From assembly GCA_028713125.1 (NCBI GenBank), contig JAQTOU010000009.1, positions 53,273-117,272 of the forward strand: a stretch of DNA of 64,000 bases, given 5' to 3'. The translations under genes and the position numbers were made by a program. The stretch is from Elusimicrobiales bacterium (GTDB taxonomy: Bacteria; Elusimicrobiota; Elusimicrobia; Elusimicrobiales; UBA9959). Below the pieces are notes generated by a model. That model was not told the DNA's origin, did not search any database, and saw only the letters and a list, made by a program, of their open reading frames with translations. Shown one piece after another: positions 7,479 to 15,382 of the stretch (the first letter of the stretch is position 1; each line of letters opens with the position of its first letter).

Positions 7479-8377
7479 AACGGGCAGAGACCGGGAAAGC
7501 CGGCGCCGCCCCGCTTGACGCCGTAGTGATAGGCGGCGGACCTTCTGGTCTGGCCGCAGGGACCCATCTCGCCAGGGCGGGCTATACAACAATACTAATA
7601 GAGAGAAAGGCCCTCGGCGGCCAGGCGCGCGGCCTGGAGCGGATAGAGAATTATCCCGGTTTCCCCCGCGGCGTTTCCGGCTTAAAACTGATGGAGCTTT
7701 GGCTCGAGCAGGCCTGGCGCTGGGGGCTGAAGACCAAAATAGACGAGGCTGTAACAGTATCCCGCGGAACCGACGGGATCTTCCTCGTCCGTCTAAGGAA
7801 GGGCGGCGTAATACGCTCCCGCTCGGTTCTCTGGTGCGCCGGGGCCGGGTTCCGCAAGCTGGGCGTGCCGGGAGAGGACAGGCTGCTTGGCAAAGGGGTC
7901 TGGAACACCTGCGACGAGGCGCCTTCCTGCGCCGGCCTGGACGCGGCCGTGGTGGGCTCGGGAGAGACCGCCGTGCAGCAGGCGGAACTGCTCTCGCGGA
8001 AAGCCGCGAGGGTTTACCTTATAAGCAGGACGGAGAAGCTCAAGGCCCATAAGCTTCTGCTGGAGAGGTTCGCCCGCAGCTCCGCGGCGGCGCTCCCTGG
8101 CTACAGGGTCAACCGCCTACTCGGCAAGAATAAACTCGAGGCTTTGGAATTGATTTCAGTGTCGGGGCCGCGCGAAGTAAAAAAGATAAAGGTGGACGCT
8201 CTTTTTACTCTTATAGGCAAAGAGCCGGCGGAAGTTCCGGCCGGGTGGCGGCGCAAGCCCGCGGGTTTCTATGAAGCGGGAGACTTCTCTGCCGGGATCT
8301 TCAGGCAGGTAGCAGTGGCGGGCGGGGACGGTATTCGGGCGGCGATGCGCTGCATAAGATATCTGGAGGCAATGTGA
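7475..8377 (+). CDS. Thioredoxin-reductase-like flavoprotein lacking the CxxC disulfide
   Basis: A 300-residue two-dinucleotide-domain flavoprotein. FAD binding is shown by VVIGGGPSGLAAGTHLA (about residues 17-33) and a late EAGDFSAG segment; a second nucleotide-binding turn is VVGSGETAVQQAE (about 159-171). In thioredoxin reductase the second domain carries CATCD; here the same place reads WNTCD (143-147), so the first Cys is replaced by Trp while the second (Cys146) remains, with another Cys at 152. The normal dithiol relay to thioredoxin cannot work, and a complete trxB is present elsewhere in the window (30752-31690). It overlaps panD and the radical SAM gene by four bases each, so it may supply electrons to that enzyme; this is inference. 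Confidence 0.8.
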   Translation: MKRAETGKAGAAPLDAVVIGGGPSGLAAGTHLARAGYTTILIERKALGGQARGLERIENYPGFPRGVSGLKLMELWLEQAWRWGLKTKIDEAVTVSRGTDGIFLVRLRKGGVIRSRSVLWCAGAGFRKLGVPGEDRLLGKGVWNTCDEAPSCAGLDAAVVGSGETAVQQAELLSRKAARVYLISRTEKLKAHKLLLERFARSSAAALPGYRVNRLLGKNKLEALELISVSGPREVKKIKVDALFTLIGKEPAEVPAGWRRKPAGFYEAGDFSAGIFRQVAVAGGDGIRAAMRCIRYLEAM

Positions 8378-9912
8378 AAGAGCTGAAGATAATAGAACGG
8401 CGCGAGGTTCCGGGCCTGGCCGGGCTTTACCTGGCCGAGCTCCCCGGCGAAGGGATGCGGATGATAGAGTTCGTGGATACCGTTGAGCCGGGCGTGCGCA
8501 AAGAAGATAAATGGGTCCTCATGATCTCAACGCAGTTCGGCTGCGCCGTCGGCTGCCGGATGTGCGACGCCGGGGCGATGGGCTTCCACGGCAATCTTAC
8601 GGCCGGCGAGATGCTGGCCCAGGTGCGCAAAGTGATTTCCGAAAATCCCGGCCTCGATCCCCGCGCCCATCCTAAATTCAAGATCCACTTCGCCCGGATG
8701 GGCGAGCCCGCGCTCAATCCGGCCGTCCTTGAAGCGCTCGAGCGCCTTCCTTCGGAAATGCCTTTCCCCGGCCTTATGCCCAGCCTTTCCACGGTCGCGC
8801 CGAAGACGCCGGAAGCGGAAGCTTTCCTCGAGCGGCTTATAGGGATAAAGGACGCCCATTTCTCCGGCGGGAAATTCCAGCTTCAGTTCTCCGTGCATTC
8901 CACCGAAGCCGCGCTTAGAAAAAAGATAGTTCCGGTCCCGGTGTGGAGCCCCGCTGAAATAGCGGCTTACGGAAAACGTTTCGTCCGCCCCGGCGACAGG
9001 AAGATAACTCTTAACTTCGCTCTTCCCGAGGGGGAGCGGCTGGACGTTGAAGAACTTAGGAGCGTTTTTAACCCGGCTTTGTTCCTTGTCAAAGTAACCC
9101 CGGTCAATCCTACCTATACGGCCGACCTGAGCGGCTCTTCCTATGTCTGGAGCAATCCCCCCGCCGGTCTCTCGGAAGACGCGGCCGCCCTCGAGAAAGG
9201 CGGCTTCACCGTAATAATCTCGCCCAGCTCAAGGGAAGAAATAGAAGGCGAGACCTCCTGCGGCCAGCTCTGGGCCTCGCGAATGAAGAAGCGCGCCGCG
9301 GACGGTACGCGGGCGGCGGCAAGGCGCGCCAGAGCTCTGCCCTTCAATTGGGAGCGCTCGGCCCTCCTCGTGGTGGATATGCAGGAGTTCTTCCTGAGCC
9401 CCGGCTCACCGGCTCATATGCCGCAGGCTTTACCGGCGCTGGCCAATGCCGCGCGGCTGGCAGCTTCTTTCAGGGAAGCTGGGCGGCCGGTGCTTTTTAC
9501 TTCGCACGCGCACGAAGACCCCGCCCTGGACGGTGGGCTGATGATGCAGTGGTGGAAAAAAGTCTGCCTGGCCGGCACGCCGGAGGCGGAGGTTTCCCCC
9601 GCCCTTGCGCCGCTCGGCGGAGAAGTCTTCAGGAAATGCCGCTACAGCGCTTTCGCCGACGGGAAGCTGGCTGAAAGGCTGAAGGAGCTGGGCGTGGATT
9701 CGCTGGTGGTAGCCGGGCTTAAGACCAATTTGTGCGTGGAGTCCACCGTGCGGGACGCTTTCGACCTGGGTTTTATGTGCATCGCCGCCCGGGACGCCAT
9801 GGCCGCGCGTACTGAAGAACTGCACATGGCTTCGCTCGCCGGCATGGCCGACGGTTTTGCTATGGTGCGGTGTACAGCAGAGATACTCGCCGAGGCCAAA
9901 GTTCCGGTATAA
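8374..9912 (+). CDS. RlmN/Cfr-like radical SAM domain fused to isochorismatase-like hydrolase
   Basis: A 512-residue, two-domain enzyme. Residues 1 to about 310 match the RlmN/Cfr family: Fe-S cluster ligands C57, C61 and C64 (FGCAVGCRMC), GFHGNLTAGE after the cluster, RMGEPALNP (109-115 region), and SCGQL with C296 in the place of the methyl-carrying Cys of RlmN. The second RlmN catalytic Cys, seven residues before the cluster, is Met50 here. Residues from about 328 are an isochorismatase-type cysteine hydrolase: D335 (VVDMQEF), K421 (RKCRYSAF) and C454 (LKTNLCVEST) form the usual Asp-Lys-Cys triad. The GTG start at 8374 overlaps the previous stop (GTGA) and is preceded by GGAGG. It is the last gene of the operon. 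The substrate is unknown; a methyl-transfer or related radical reaction coupled to amide or ester hydrolysis is possible. Confidence 0.85.
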   Translation: MKELKIIERREVPGLAGLYLAELPGEGMRMIEFVDTVEPGVRKEDKWVLMISTQFGCAVGCRMCDAGAMGFHGNLTAGEMLAQVRKVISENPGLDPRAHPKFKIHFARMGEPALNPAVLEALERLPSEMPFPGLMPSLSTVAPKTPEAEAFLERLIGIKDAHFSGGKFQLQFSVHSTEAALRKKIVPVPVWSPAEIAAYGKRFVRPGDRKITLNFALPEGERLDVEELRSVFNPALFLVKVTPVNPTYTADLSGSSYVWSNPPAGLSEDAAALEKGGFTVIISPSSREEIEGETSCGQLWASRMKKRAADGTRAAARRARALPFNWERSALLVVDMQEFFLSPGSPAHMPQALPALANAARLAASFREAGRPVLFTSHAHEDPALDGGLMMQWWKKVCLAGTPEAEVSPALAPLGGEVFRKCRYSAFADGKLAERLKELGVDSLVVAGLKTNLCVESTVRDAFDLGFMCIAARDAMAARTEELHMASLAGMADGFAMVRCTAEILAEAKVPV

Positions 9913-9955
9913 GGCGGCCTACCGTGCCGGCCGGAACACAAAACGCGTTCGGCCA
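9913..9955. repeat. Truncated copy of the dispersed intergenic element
   Basis: The first 43 bases match the left part of the elements at 23777 and 58843: GGCGGCCTACCGT, then the hairpin GGCCGGAAC...GTTCGGCC. The central hairpin and right arm are missing; unrelated sequence with a small ACCGC/GCGGT hairpin follows. It lies between two convergent genes. Confidence 0.75.
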
Positions 9956-9984
9956 GTCACGGATAAACCGCATAGCGGTTACTT

Positions 9985-11769
9985 CTAATTGAATGTACAC
10001 CCCAGGGAAACCCTGAGCCACCGCCCGGGGGCGCCGGCGCCGGGTATTTCCTCGTAGTCGGCGTTCAAAAGGTTAGTCACCCCGGCCGTCGCTTCGAAAG
10101 CCCCGTATTTTTTGCTGAATTCAGTGTCCGCAAGTACATAGCCCTTTTCCTTCACTCTCTTCACCGCCGAGAAGTTAAGCGCGAGCGCCGCCCCGCGCGG
10201 GAACAGGTATTTCAGCCAAAGCGCGCCTTTATGCCTGGCATAGCGCATTGAATATTTCGACAGGTAGTTGTCGCCCGGGCTGTCTTTGTAGATATAGGAA
10301 TAATTCAGAGAGGCGCGAAGCGCGCCTATCGCGCTTACAAGGGTCTCCTCGGCGCCCCACACTTTCACTTTCCCGATATTGTTCGCTGTCCAGGGCCCGG
10401 AGGCGCCCGGCCTCGTCCAGTCAAGAAGGTTCGATTCGTTCCTCCGGTAAACGGCGGCGCGCAAGCTGAAGGTCTTGGCCGGCTTCCAGTCCAGCCCTGT
10501 TTCGTACGCTGCGCTTTTCTCGGGCTTAAGGGCTGAATTGCCGATATTCGACGGGTCGTGGTAATAAAGCTCGGTAAAGGAGGGCGCGCGGAACGACTTG
10601 CCCGCCGCCGCCCAGAGCCTGGCTCCTTCCGACAGGGCGAGCCCGAGCCGCAGGCCCGGAGAGGTCTGCCAGCCCCAGGAGGAATGCCTGTCATTGCGGA
10701 TGCCGGCGTCGAGATCCAGCCCGAGGGGCAGCGAGACCGCGTACCGGGCGAAGACCGCTTTCCTTACGGTCCCGTGGCCGCCTATATTGCTGCTGTCTAT
10801 CTTTTCTCCCGAATATTCCCCTCCCGCGCTTAGCACGCCGAGCCCTTCAATTTTCTTCTTCAGGCGCAGTTCGCCGCCGGAGACGTCGGTGATATGCCTG
10901 TTGGTGTACCTCGCGGAGCCATAGAGGTAGCTGAACCTGTCGTCATGCCTGCGGAAGTAAGCTTTCGGCTCTACCAGGATCGAGTTCTCGTCCCCGAATT
11001 CCGGAGCGAGGCTGACGAACCTGGTCCTGGTATGCTCTCTTTCATCGTTTATGACCGTGCCGTAAAAATGCGAGGCGCCGAAATCTTTGTCCAGGTAGGC
11101 CGCGGTAAAGTTCACCTCGCCCCCGGGAACGTCGAGGGTCGAGCGCGAGAACAGGTTCTCCGACCTGTGATCGGTGCCCTTCCTGTAGCCGCCGGAGGCG
11201 TCCTTCTCCAGCGAGAGTTTCTGCCCGAAGCCCTTCCATTTCCTCTCGCAGGAGGCGAGCGCGGACCAGGTAGAGAATTCGCCGACCCCCAGCCTGGCCG
11301 CCGTCCTGTCTTTGTCCGGTCTTCGCGTAATAATGTTCACCGCCCCGGCATAGGCGTCAGGCCCGTAGACTGAGGAGTATGGCCCGCGAAGAACGTCCAG
11401 TCTCTCGATATCTAAAATAGTGAGAGGCAGGTCCATGTTATGGTGGGCGGTCTGAGGGTCGTTCATCCTGATCCCGTCGAGGAGCACCAGGTTCTGCTGG
11501 AACGAAGAGCCCCTTATAGAGATATCCCCCTGCGTTCCGGGCGCGCCGCGCCGCTGCACGTCCATGCCGGCGGCGGACTCCAGCGCCGCCCCGATGGTCC
11601 CGCCGCTTTTTACCGAGTCAGAGGATATCGAGTCGGCGTAGTCCCGGTTGTATGGAAGCGGCGCCGCCCGGCGCTTCGCTGGGGCGGAGATCTCCATCGT
11701 CAGCTCCGAAGCGCCCGCGCAGGTCGCGGCGGAAAGTATGAACGTTAAAACGAGGTGCTGTAATTTCAT
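9985..11769 (-). CDS. TonB-dependent outer-membrane receptor, BtuB-like
   Basis: A 594-residue outer-membrane channel energised by TonB. I start it at the ATG at 11769, giving a signal peptide (MKLQHLVLTFILSAATCAGA); the longer frame adds a basic leader without family support. The mature start ELTMEIS could be a TonB box. The plug domain is clear: GAALESAAGMDVQRRG, DISIRGSSFQQNLVLLDG and IERLDVLRGPYSSVYG, typical of BtuB-like receptors. The rest is a beta-barrel ending in a hydrophobic strand with C-terminal CTFN. The ligand is not evident. It is divergent from bioY, 130 bases away, so biotin or a related vitamin is a candidate. I see no cobalamin riboswitch in the leader, which would have supported B12. 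ExbB, ExbD and TonB are encoded at 55.9-57.6 kb. Confidence 0.88.
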   Translation of the reverse strand: MKLQHLVLTFILSAATCAGASELTMEISAPAKRRAAPLPYNRDYADSISSDSVKSGGTIGAALESAAGMDVQRRGAPGTQGDISIRGSSFQQNLVLLDGIRMNDPQTAHHNMDLPLTILDIERLDVLRGPYSSVYGPDAYAGAVNIITRRPDKDRTAARLGVGEFSTWSALASCERKWKGFGQKLSLEKDASGGYRKGTDHRSENLFSRSTLDVPGGEVNFTAAYLDKDFGASHFYGTVINDEREHTRTRFVSLAPEFGDENSILVEPKAYFRRHDDRFSYLYGSARYTNRHITDVSGGELRLKKKIEGLGVLSAGGEYSGEKIDSSNIGGHGTVRKAVFARYAVSLPLGLDLDAGIRNDRHSSWGWQTSPGLRLGLALSEGARLWAAAGKSFRAPSFTELYYHDPSNIGNSALKPEKSAAYETGLDWKPAKTFSLRAAVYRRNESNLLDWTRPGASGPWTANNIGKVKVWGAEETLVSAIGALRASLNYSYIYKDSPGDNYLSKYSMRYARHKGALWLKYLFPRGAALALNFSAVKRVKEKGYVLADTEFSKKYGAFEATAGVTNLLNADYEEIPGAGAPGRWLRVSLGCTFN

Positions 11770-11870
11770 ATTCAGGTCTGTTGGTTTCCTTTGCCGCCGG
11801 TTATTCTTCCGCCGAGGCAAGCAATTATATCAAAAACAGCGCGATACGCAGTATTATGCCGCGGAAATTG

Positions 11871-11876
11871 TATAAT
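11871..11876 (+). promoter_or_regulatory. Putative -10 box of bioY
   Basis: TATAAT 23 bases before the bioY ATG, with a ribosome-binding site between them. A second TATAAT on the opposite strand (11824-11829) could serve the divergent receptor gene. No clear -35 boxes or BirA operator were recognised. Confidence 0.4.
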
Positions 11877-11899
11877 AGGAATATAAAGGAAGGTGGATC

Positions 11900-12466
11900 A
11901 TGGAAATCGCTTTGAACAGGGATGTGGTGGAGAGCGCCGCGGCGCGCAGGACTATCGCCGTAGTTTTCTTCTTGTCAGCCACGGTCATGGGGGCTTTTGT
12001 AAGGATCCCTTTGCCGTTCACGCCCGTCCCGGTAACGCTGCAGACCTTCTTCGTGCTCCTGGCGGGCGCCTATCTCGGCGCCGGGGCCGGCGTTTCGTCG
12101 CAGCTGCTGTACGTCGCGTTGGGCGCGGCGGGCGCGCCTATCTTCGCAGGCGCGGCCTGCGGGCTCTCCCCTCTTTTCGGCCCCACCGGCGGCTACCTCC
12201 TGGGCTTCGCGGCCGCCGCCTTCGCTATCGGCGCGCTTAAGCGTTTCTGCGAAGACAGTTTCCCGCGCCTGCTCGCGCTTTTTCTCCTGGCCTCGTTCAT
12301 TATCCTTCTCTGCGGCACGCTCTGGCTTAAAGCCGCGCTGAACCTGCCGGCGGGAACCGCGTTCCGGCTGGGCATGGCCCCTTTCATCGCCGGAGATCTC
12401 TTCAAAGCCATCGCGGCCTGCCTGGTCTATTGGCGCTTCAAGGCCGGGCTGGCGAAGGTCTGCTGA
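11900..12466 (+). CDS. bioY: Biotin transporter substrate-binding subunit BioY
   Basis: An integral membrane protein of 188 residues with about six hydrophobic segments, the S-component of an energy-coupling-factor biotin transporter. The family signature is clear: RIPLPFTPVPVTLQTFFVLL (about residues 36-55) followed by AGAYLGAGAGVSSQLLYVALG, and later SPLFGPTGGYLLGF and PFIAGDLFKAIAA. The start is the ATG at 11900, eight bases after AAGGAAGG. The ECF ATPase and T-subunit genes (bioM/bioN-like) are not in the window; BioY can also work alone in some bacteria or share a common ECF module. It sits just upstream of the thiamine riboswitch. Confidence 0.95.
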   Translation: MEIALNRDVVESAAARRTIAVVFFLSATVMGAFVRIPLPFTPVPVTLQTFFVLLAGAYLGAGAGVSSQLLYVALGAAGAPIFAGAACGLSPLFGPTGGYLLGFAAAAFAIGALKRFCEDSFPRLLALFLLASFIILLCGTLWLKAALNLPAGTAFRLGMAPFIAGDLFKAIAACLVYWRFKAGLAKVC

Positions 12467-12502
12467 CAAGCCGGGGCGGCGCAGTTTTATGTTAAGATAG
12501 TA

Positions 12503-12597
12503 TCTCGGGGAGCTTGGTAGCAACCAGGCTGAGAATTCCGGTATCGCCGGAAGACCCTTAAAACTTGAACTGGGTAATGCCAGCGGAGGGAAAATGA
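12503..12597 (+). ncRNA. TPP (thiamine pyrophosphate) riboswitch aptamer
   Basis: The sequence contains the conserved thi-box elements in order: GGGGAGC, the AGGCTGAGAA core, a variable hairpin (TTCCGGTATCGCCGGAA), GACCCTT, GAACTGGGTAATGCCAGCG and closing GGAGGGAA. It sits 88 bases before thiC and is followed by an intrinsic terminator, so it most likely stops transcription of the thi operon when TPP is plentiful. Confidence 0.96.
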
Positions 12598-12616
12598 GCG
12601 CTTCTATTCAATACCT

Positions 12617-12645
12617 GCCAACCGTATTCCTGCGGTTGGCTTTTT
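12617..12645 (+). terminator. Expression-platform terminator of the TPP riboswitch
   Basis: Perfect eight-base-pair stem GCCAACCG/CGGTTGGC (12617-12624 with 12633-12640) with an eight-base loop, followed by five T residues. It lies between the aptamer and the thiC ribosome-binding site, the expected position for transcriptional attenuation. Confidence 0.9.
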
Positions 12646-12684
12646 ATTGTCATTTCTCCCCCGCTGAAACCAACGGAGGAAACA

Positions 12685-13974
12685 ATGACACAATTAGAAT
12701 CCGCGCGGAACGGCGCTTTAACTCCCGAGATAGTGACCGCGGCCGCCCGCGAAAAAGCCGAAGCCGGCCTCCTGCTTAAGGAGACGGCGGCGGGCCGCGC
12801 CGTAGTTCCGGCGAACATCAACCATAAGAACCTTGTCCCAGCGGCCATAGGCAGGGCGTTCAACTGCAAGATAAACGTGAACCTCGGCACGTCGGATATG
12901 GGCTCCGGGCTCAGGAAAGAGCTGAAGAAGCTGGAGCTCTCGGTGAAGCTGGGCGCGGACACGGTTATGGACCTGTCTACCGGCGGAGACCTTGGAAAGA
13001 TCCGGTCCGAAATAATTTCCCGCAGCCCCCTGCCCGTCGGGACGGTCCCGCTTTACGAAGTCTTGAAGCGTGCGGGCAGCGTAAAGGCCATCAACCCCGC
13101 GCTTATTCTCGAGGTCATAGAGGAGCAAGCCGCCTCCGGCGTGGACTTCATGACCATCCACGCGGGCCTGCTGCGCGCGCATCTGCCGCTGGTTAAGGAC
13201 CGCGTGACGGGTATAGTCTCGCGCGGCGGCGCGGCGCTGGCGAAATGGATGGAGCTCGGCGGCGAAGAGAACCCGCTCTACACCGCCTTCGACGAGATCT
13301 GCGCGATCTTCAGGAAATACGACGTAACCTTCAGCCTCGGCGACGCACTGCGGCCGGGGTCGCTCGCCGACGCCTGCGACGCGGCGCAGTTCGCGGAGCT
13401 GGACGTCCTGGGCGGGCTTGTGCGGCGCTCGCGGAAGGCCGGCGTGCAGGTGATGGTGGAAGGGCCCGGCCACGTGCCGCTGGATAAAGTCTTCTTGAAC
13501 ATCGAGAGAGCCGAAAAAATATGCGGCGGCGCGCCGTTCTACGTCCTGGGCCCGCTGGTAACCGACATCGCCCCCGGCTATGACCATATAACCTCGGCGA
13601 TAGGCGGCGCCGTAGCGGCCTGGGCCGGGGCGTCCTTCCTCTGCTACGTGACCCCGAAGGAGCATCTCGGCCTTCCCGAACTAGAGGACGTCAGGCAGGG
13701 GCTGATCGCTTCTAAAATAGCGGCCCACGCCGCCGATATAGCCCGGGGCAGGCCGGGGGCGGCGGGCCGCGACCTGAAGATGTCGAAAGCGCGCTACGCT
13801 TTCGACTGGGACCGGCAGTTCAAACTCTCGCTAGATCCGGACAGGGCGCGCTGCCTGCATCAGAAAGGCCTGGCGGAGAAAGCCGGCCTGAAAAACAAAT
13901 TCTGCACCATGTGCGGCCCTGACTTCTGTTCCATGCGCATGTCCCGGGCCCTGGGCAAAAAGGTTCCGGCATGA
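12685..13974 (+). CDS. thiC: Phosphomethylpyrimidine synthase
   Basis: A non-canonical radical SAM enzyme that rearranges aminoimidazole ribotide into the pyrimidine phosphate (HMP-P) of thiamine. At 429 residues it is of the short bacterial form without the N-terminal extension. Visible marks include VPANINHKN, INVNLGTSDMGSG, GADTVMDLSTGGD, MTIHAGLLR, MVEGPGHVPLD, YVTPKEHLGLP and the C-terminal CTMCGPDFCSM (CxxCxxxxC), which binds the 4Fe-4S cluster. The ATG at 12685 follows GGAGG by five bases. It is the first gene under the TPP riboswitch and overlaps thiD by four bases. Confidence 0.97.
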   Translation: MTQLESARNGALTPEIVTAAAREKAEAGLLLKETAAGRAVVPANINHKNLVPAAIGRAFNCKINVNLGTSDMGSGLRKELKKLELSVKLGADTVMDLSTGGDLGKIRSEIISRSPLPVGTVPLYEVLKRAGSVKAINPALILEVIEEQAASGVDFMTIHAGLLRAHLPLVKDRVTGIVSRGGAALAKWMELGGEENPLYTAFDEICAIFRKYDVTFSLGDALRPGSLADACDAAQFAELDVLGGLVRRSRKAGVQVMVEGPGHVPLDKVFLNIERAEKICGGAPFYVLGPLVTDIAPGYDHITSAIGGAVAAWAGASFLCYVTPKEHLGLPELEDVRQGLIASKIAAHAADIARGRPGAAGRDLKMSKARYAFDWDRQFKLSLDPDRARCLHQKGLAEKAGLKNKFCTMCGPDFCSMRMSRALGKKVPA

Positions 13975-14759
13975 TCCCGCGGGTTCTGACCATAGCGGGC
14001 TCGGATCCCGGCGGCGGGGCGGGCATACAGGGCGACCTGAAAACGTTCGGCGCTTTCAGGGTCTACGGGCTGTCGGTCATCACCGCCGTGACCGTGCAGA
14101 ATACCCTCGGCGTGCGCGGCGTGAACCCGGTGGCTCCGCGGCTGGTGGCCGCGCAGGCGGAGGCGGTATTGGCCGATATCGGCGCGGACGCCGTGAAGAT
14201 AGGGATGCTGGCTTCCTCGGCGATAGTAAAGGCCGCGGCCGGCTGCCTTAAAAAGTACGCCATTAAGAAAATAGTGCTGGACCCGGTCATGCTCGCGAAG
14301 GACGGCAGCGCTCTTCTTGCCGTAAACGCGGTAAGCGCGCTGATAAAAGAAATGCTTCCGCTCGCTTTAATGGTTACGCCGAACGCTCCCGAGGCCGCCA
14401 GGCTGGCCGGGATAAAGGTTGAAACACGCGCCGATGCCCGGAGAGCCGCGAAGATCATAAGCGGCTTCGGGCCGCGCTTCGTGCTGGTCAAGGGCGGCCA
14501 TCTCCCGGGGAAGGTCTGCCGCGACCTGCTCTTTGACGGCCGGGAATTCACGGAATTCAGTTCCCCCCGGCTGGCCACGCCCAATACGCACGGCACCGGG
14601 TGCGCTCTTTCAGCCGCTATCGCGGCCTGTCTGGCGCTTGGCCTGGAGCCGCGCGCGGCGGTCAAAGAAGCCGGCCTCTATCTCGCCGGCGCCCTACGCG
14701 GCTCTTTCAGCCTGGGCGGCGGCTGCGGCCCGCTTAACCACTTCTGGAGGCGCGGATGA
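13971..14759 (+). CDS. thiD: Hydroxymethylpyrimidine/phosphomethylpyrimidine kinase
   Basis: Phosphorylates HMP and HMP-P to HMP-PP, the pyrimidine half used by ThiE. The 262-residue ribokinase-like protein starts VLTIAGSDPGGGAGIQGDLK, the family signature, with SVITAVTVQNTLGV for substrate binding, DAVKIGMLAS, KIVLDPVMLAKDG, and the C-terminal anion hole NTHGTGCALSAAIA whose Asp is replaced by Thr/Gly context as in other ThiD proteins. Its start overlaps thiC (ATGA) and its stop overlaps thiE by four bases. Confidence 0.95.
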   Translation: MIPRVLTIAGSDPGGGAGIQGDLKTFGAFRVYGLSVITAVTVQNTLGVRGVNPVAPRLVAAQAEAVLADIGADAVKIGMLASSAIVKAAAGCLKKYAIKKIVLDPVMLAKDGSALLAVNAVSALIKEMLPLALMVTPNAPEAARLAGIKVETRADARRAAKIISGFGPRFVLVKGGHLPGKVCRDLLFDGREFTEFSSPRLATPNTHGTGCALSAAIAACLALGLEPRAAVKEAGLYLAGALRGSFSLGGGCGPLNHFWRRG

Positions 14760-15382
14760 AGATCCTACCCGGCGGCCTTTACGTTATCACCGATGAGCGG
14801 CTGATGGGCAGGAAGGACTTTATAAAGAAGATCGCCGAGGCCGCTTCCGCCGGCGCCGGCATCATACAGCTCCGCGAAAAGGCGAGCCGGATAAGCGACC
14901 GCCTCGAGCTGGCGAAAGAGGCCGTAAGGACCGCGCACGCCCACGGCGCGCGCCTGCTGATAAACGACGACCCCTGGCTGGCGGCGGCCATAGGCGCGGA
15001 CGGCGTGCATATAGGAAAGGACGACGCTACCGTCGAAGCCTCCCGCGCGCTGCTTGGACGGCGCGCTATCATCGGCGTCTCCTGCTACGGCGACGTCGGG
15101 CTGGCCCTGCGCTCGCAGGAGGCCGGGGCGGATTATGTTTCCTTCGGCGCCTGTTTCCAGTCTCCTACGAAGCCCGGCGAGCTTATAGTTCCGCTCTCGG
15201 TCTTCGGCGAGGCGAAGAAAAAAGTCAGGATACCGCTGGTAGCCATAGGCGGGATAAACCGGCGGAACGCGGGGCGGGTCCTGGCCGCCGGGGCGGATAT
15301 GCTTTCGGTAGTGTCCTCGGTCTTCGCGCTCGGGCGGATAGCCGGCGCGGTCAGAGAGTTAAAAAAGGAGATCATAAAATGA
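14756..15382 (+). CDS. thiE: Thiamine-phosphate synthase
   Basis: Joins HMP-PP and the thiazole phosphate to give thiamine monophosphate. The 208-residue TIM-barrel protein shows YVITDERLMG at the start, GIIQLREKASR, LLINDDPWLAAAIGADGVHI (pyrophosphate and Mg binding Asp residues), GVSCYG, ADYVSFGACFQSPTKPG and LVAIGGINRRN. It is coupled by four-base overlaps to thiD upstream and the PurM-like gene downstream. No thiazole-branch gene (thiG, thiS, thiH) is in this operon. Confidence 0.95.
   Translation: MKILPGGLYVITDERLMGRKDFIKKIAEAASAGAGIIQLREKASRISDRLELAKEAVRTAHAHGARLLINDDPWLAAAIGADGVHIGKDDATVEASRALLGRRAIIGVSCYGDVGLALRSQEAGADYVSFGACFQSPTKPGELIVPLSVFGEAKKKVRIPLVAIGGINRRNAGRVLAAGADMLSVVSSVFALGRIAGAVRELKKEIIK

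Noticed and set aside
7475..8377. Second thioredoxin reductase
   Set aside because: The CxxC motif is broken (WNTC), so the standard reaction is not possible.
11770..11899. Cobalamin riboswitch before the TonB-dependent receptor
   Set aside because: The gap is only 130 bases and lacks the B12-box and the required helices.
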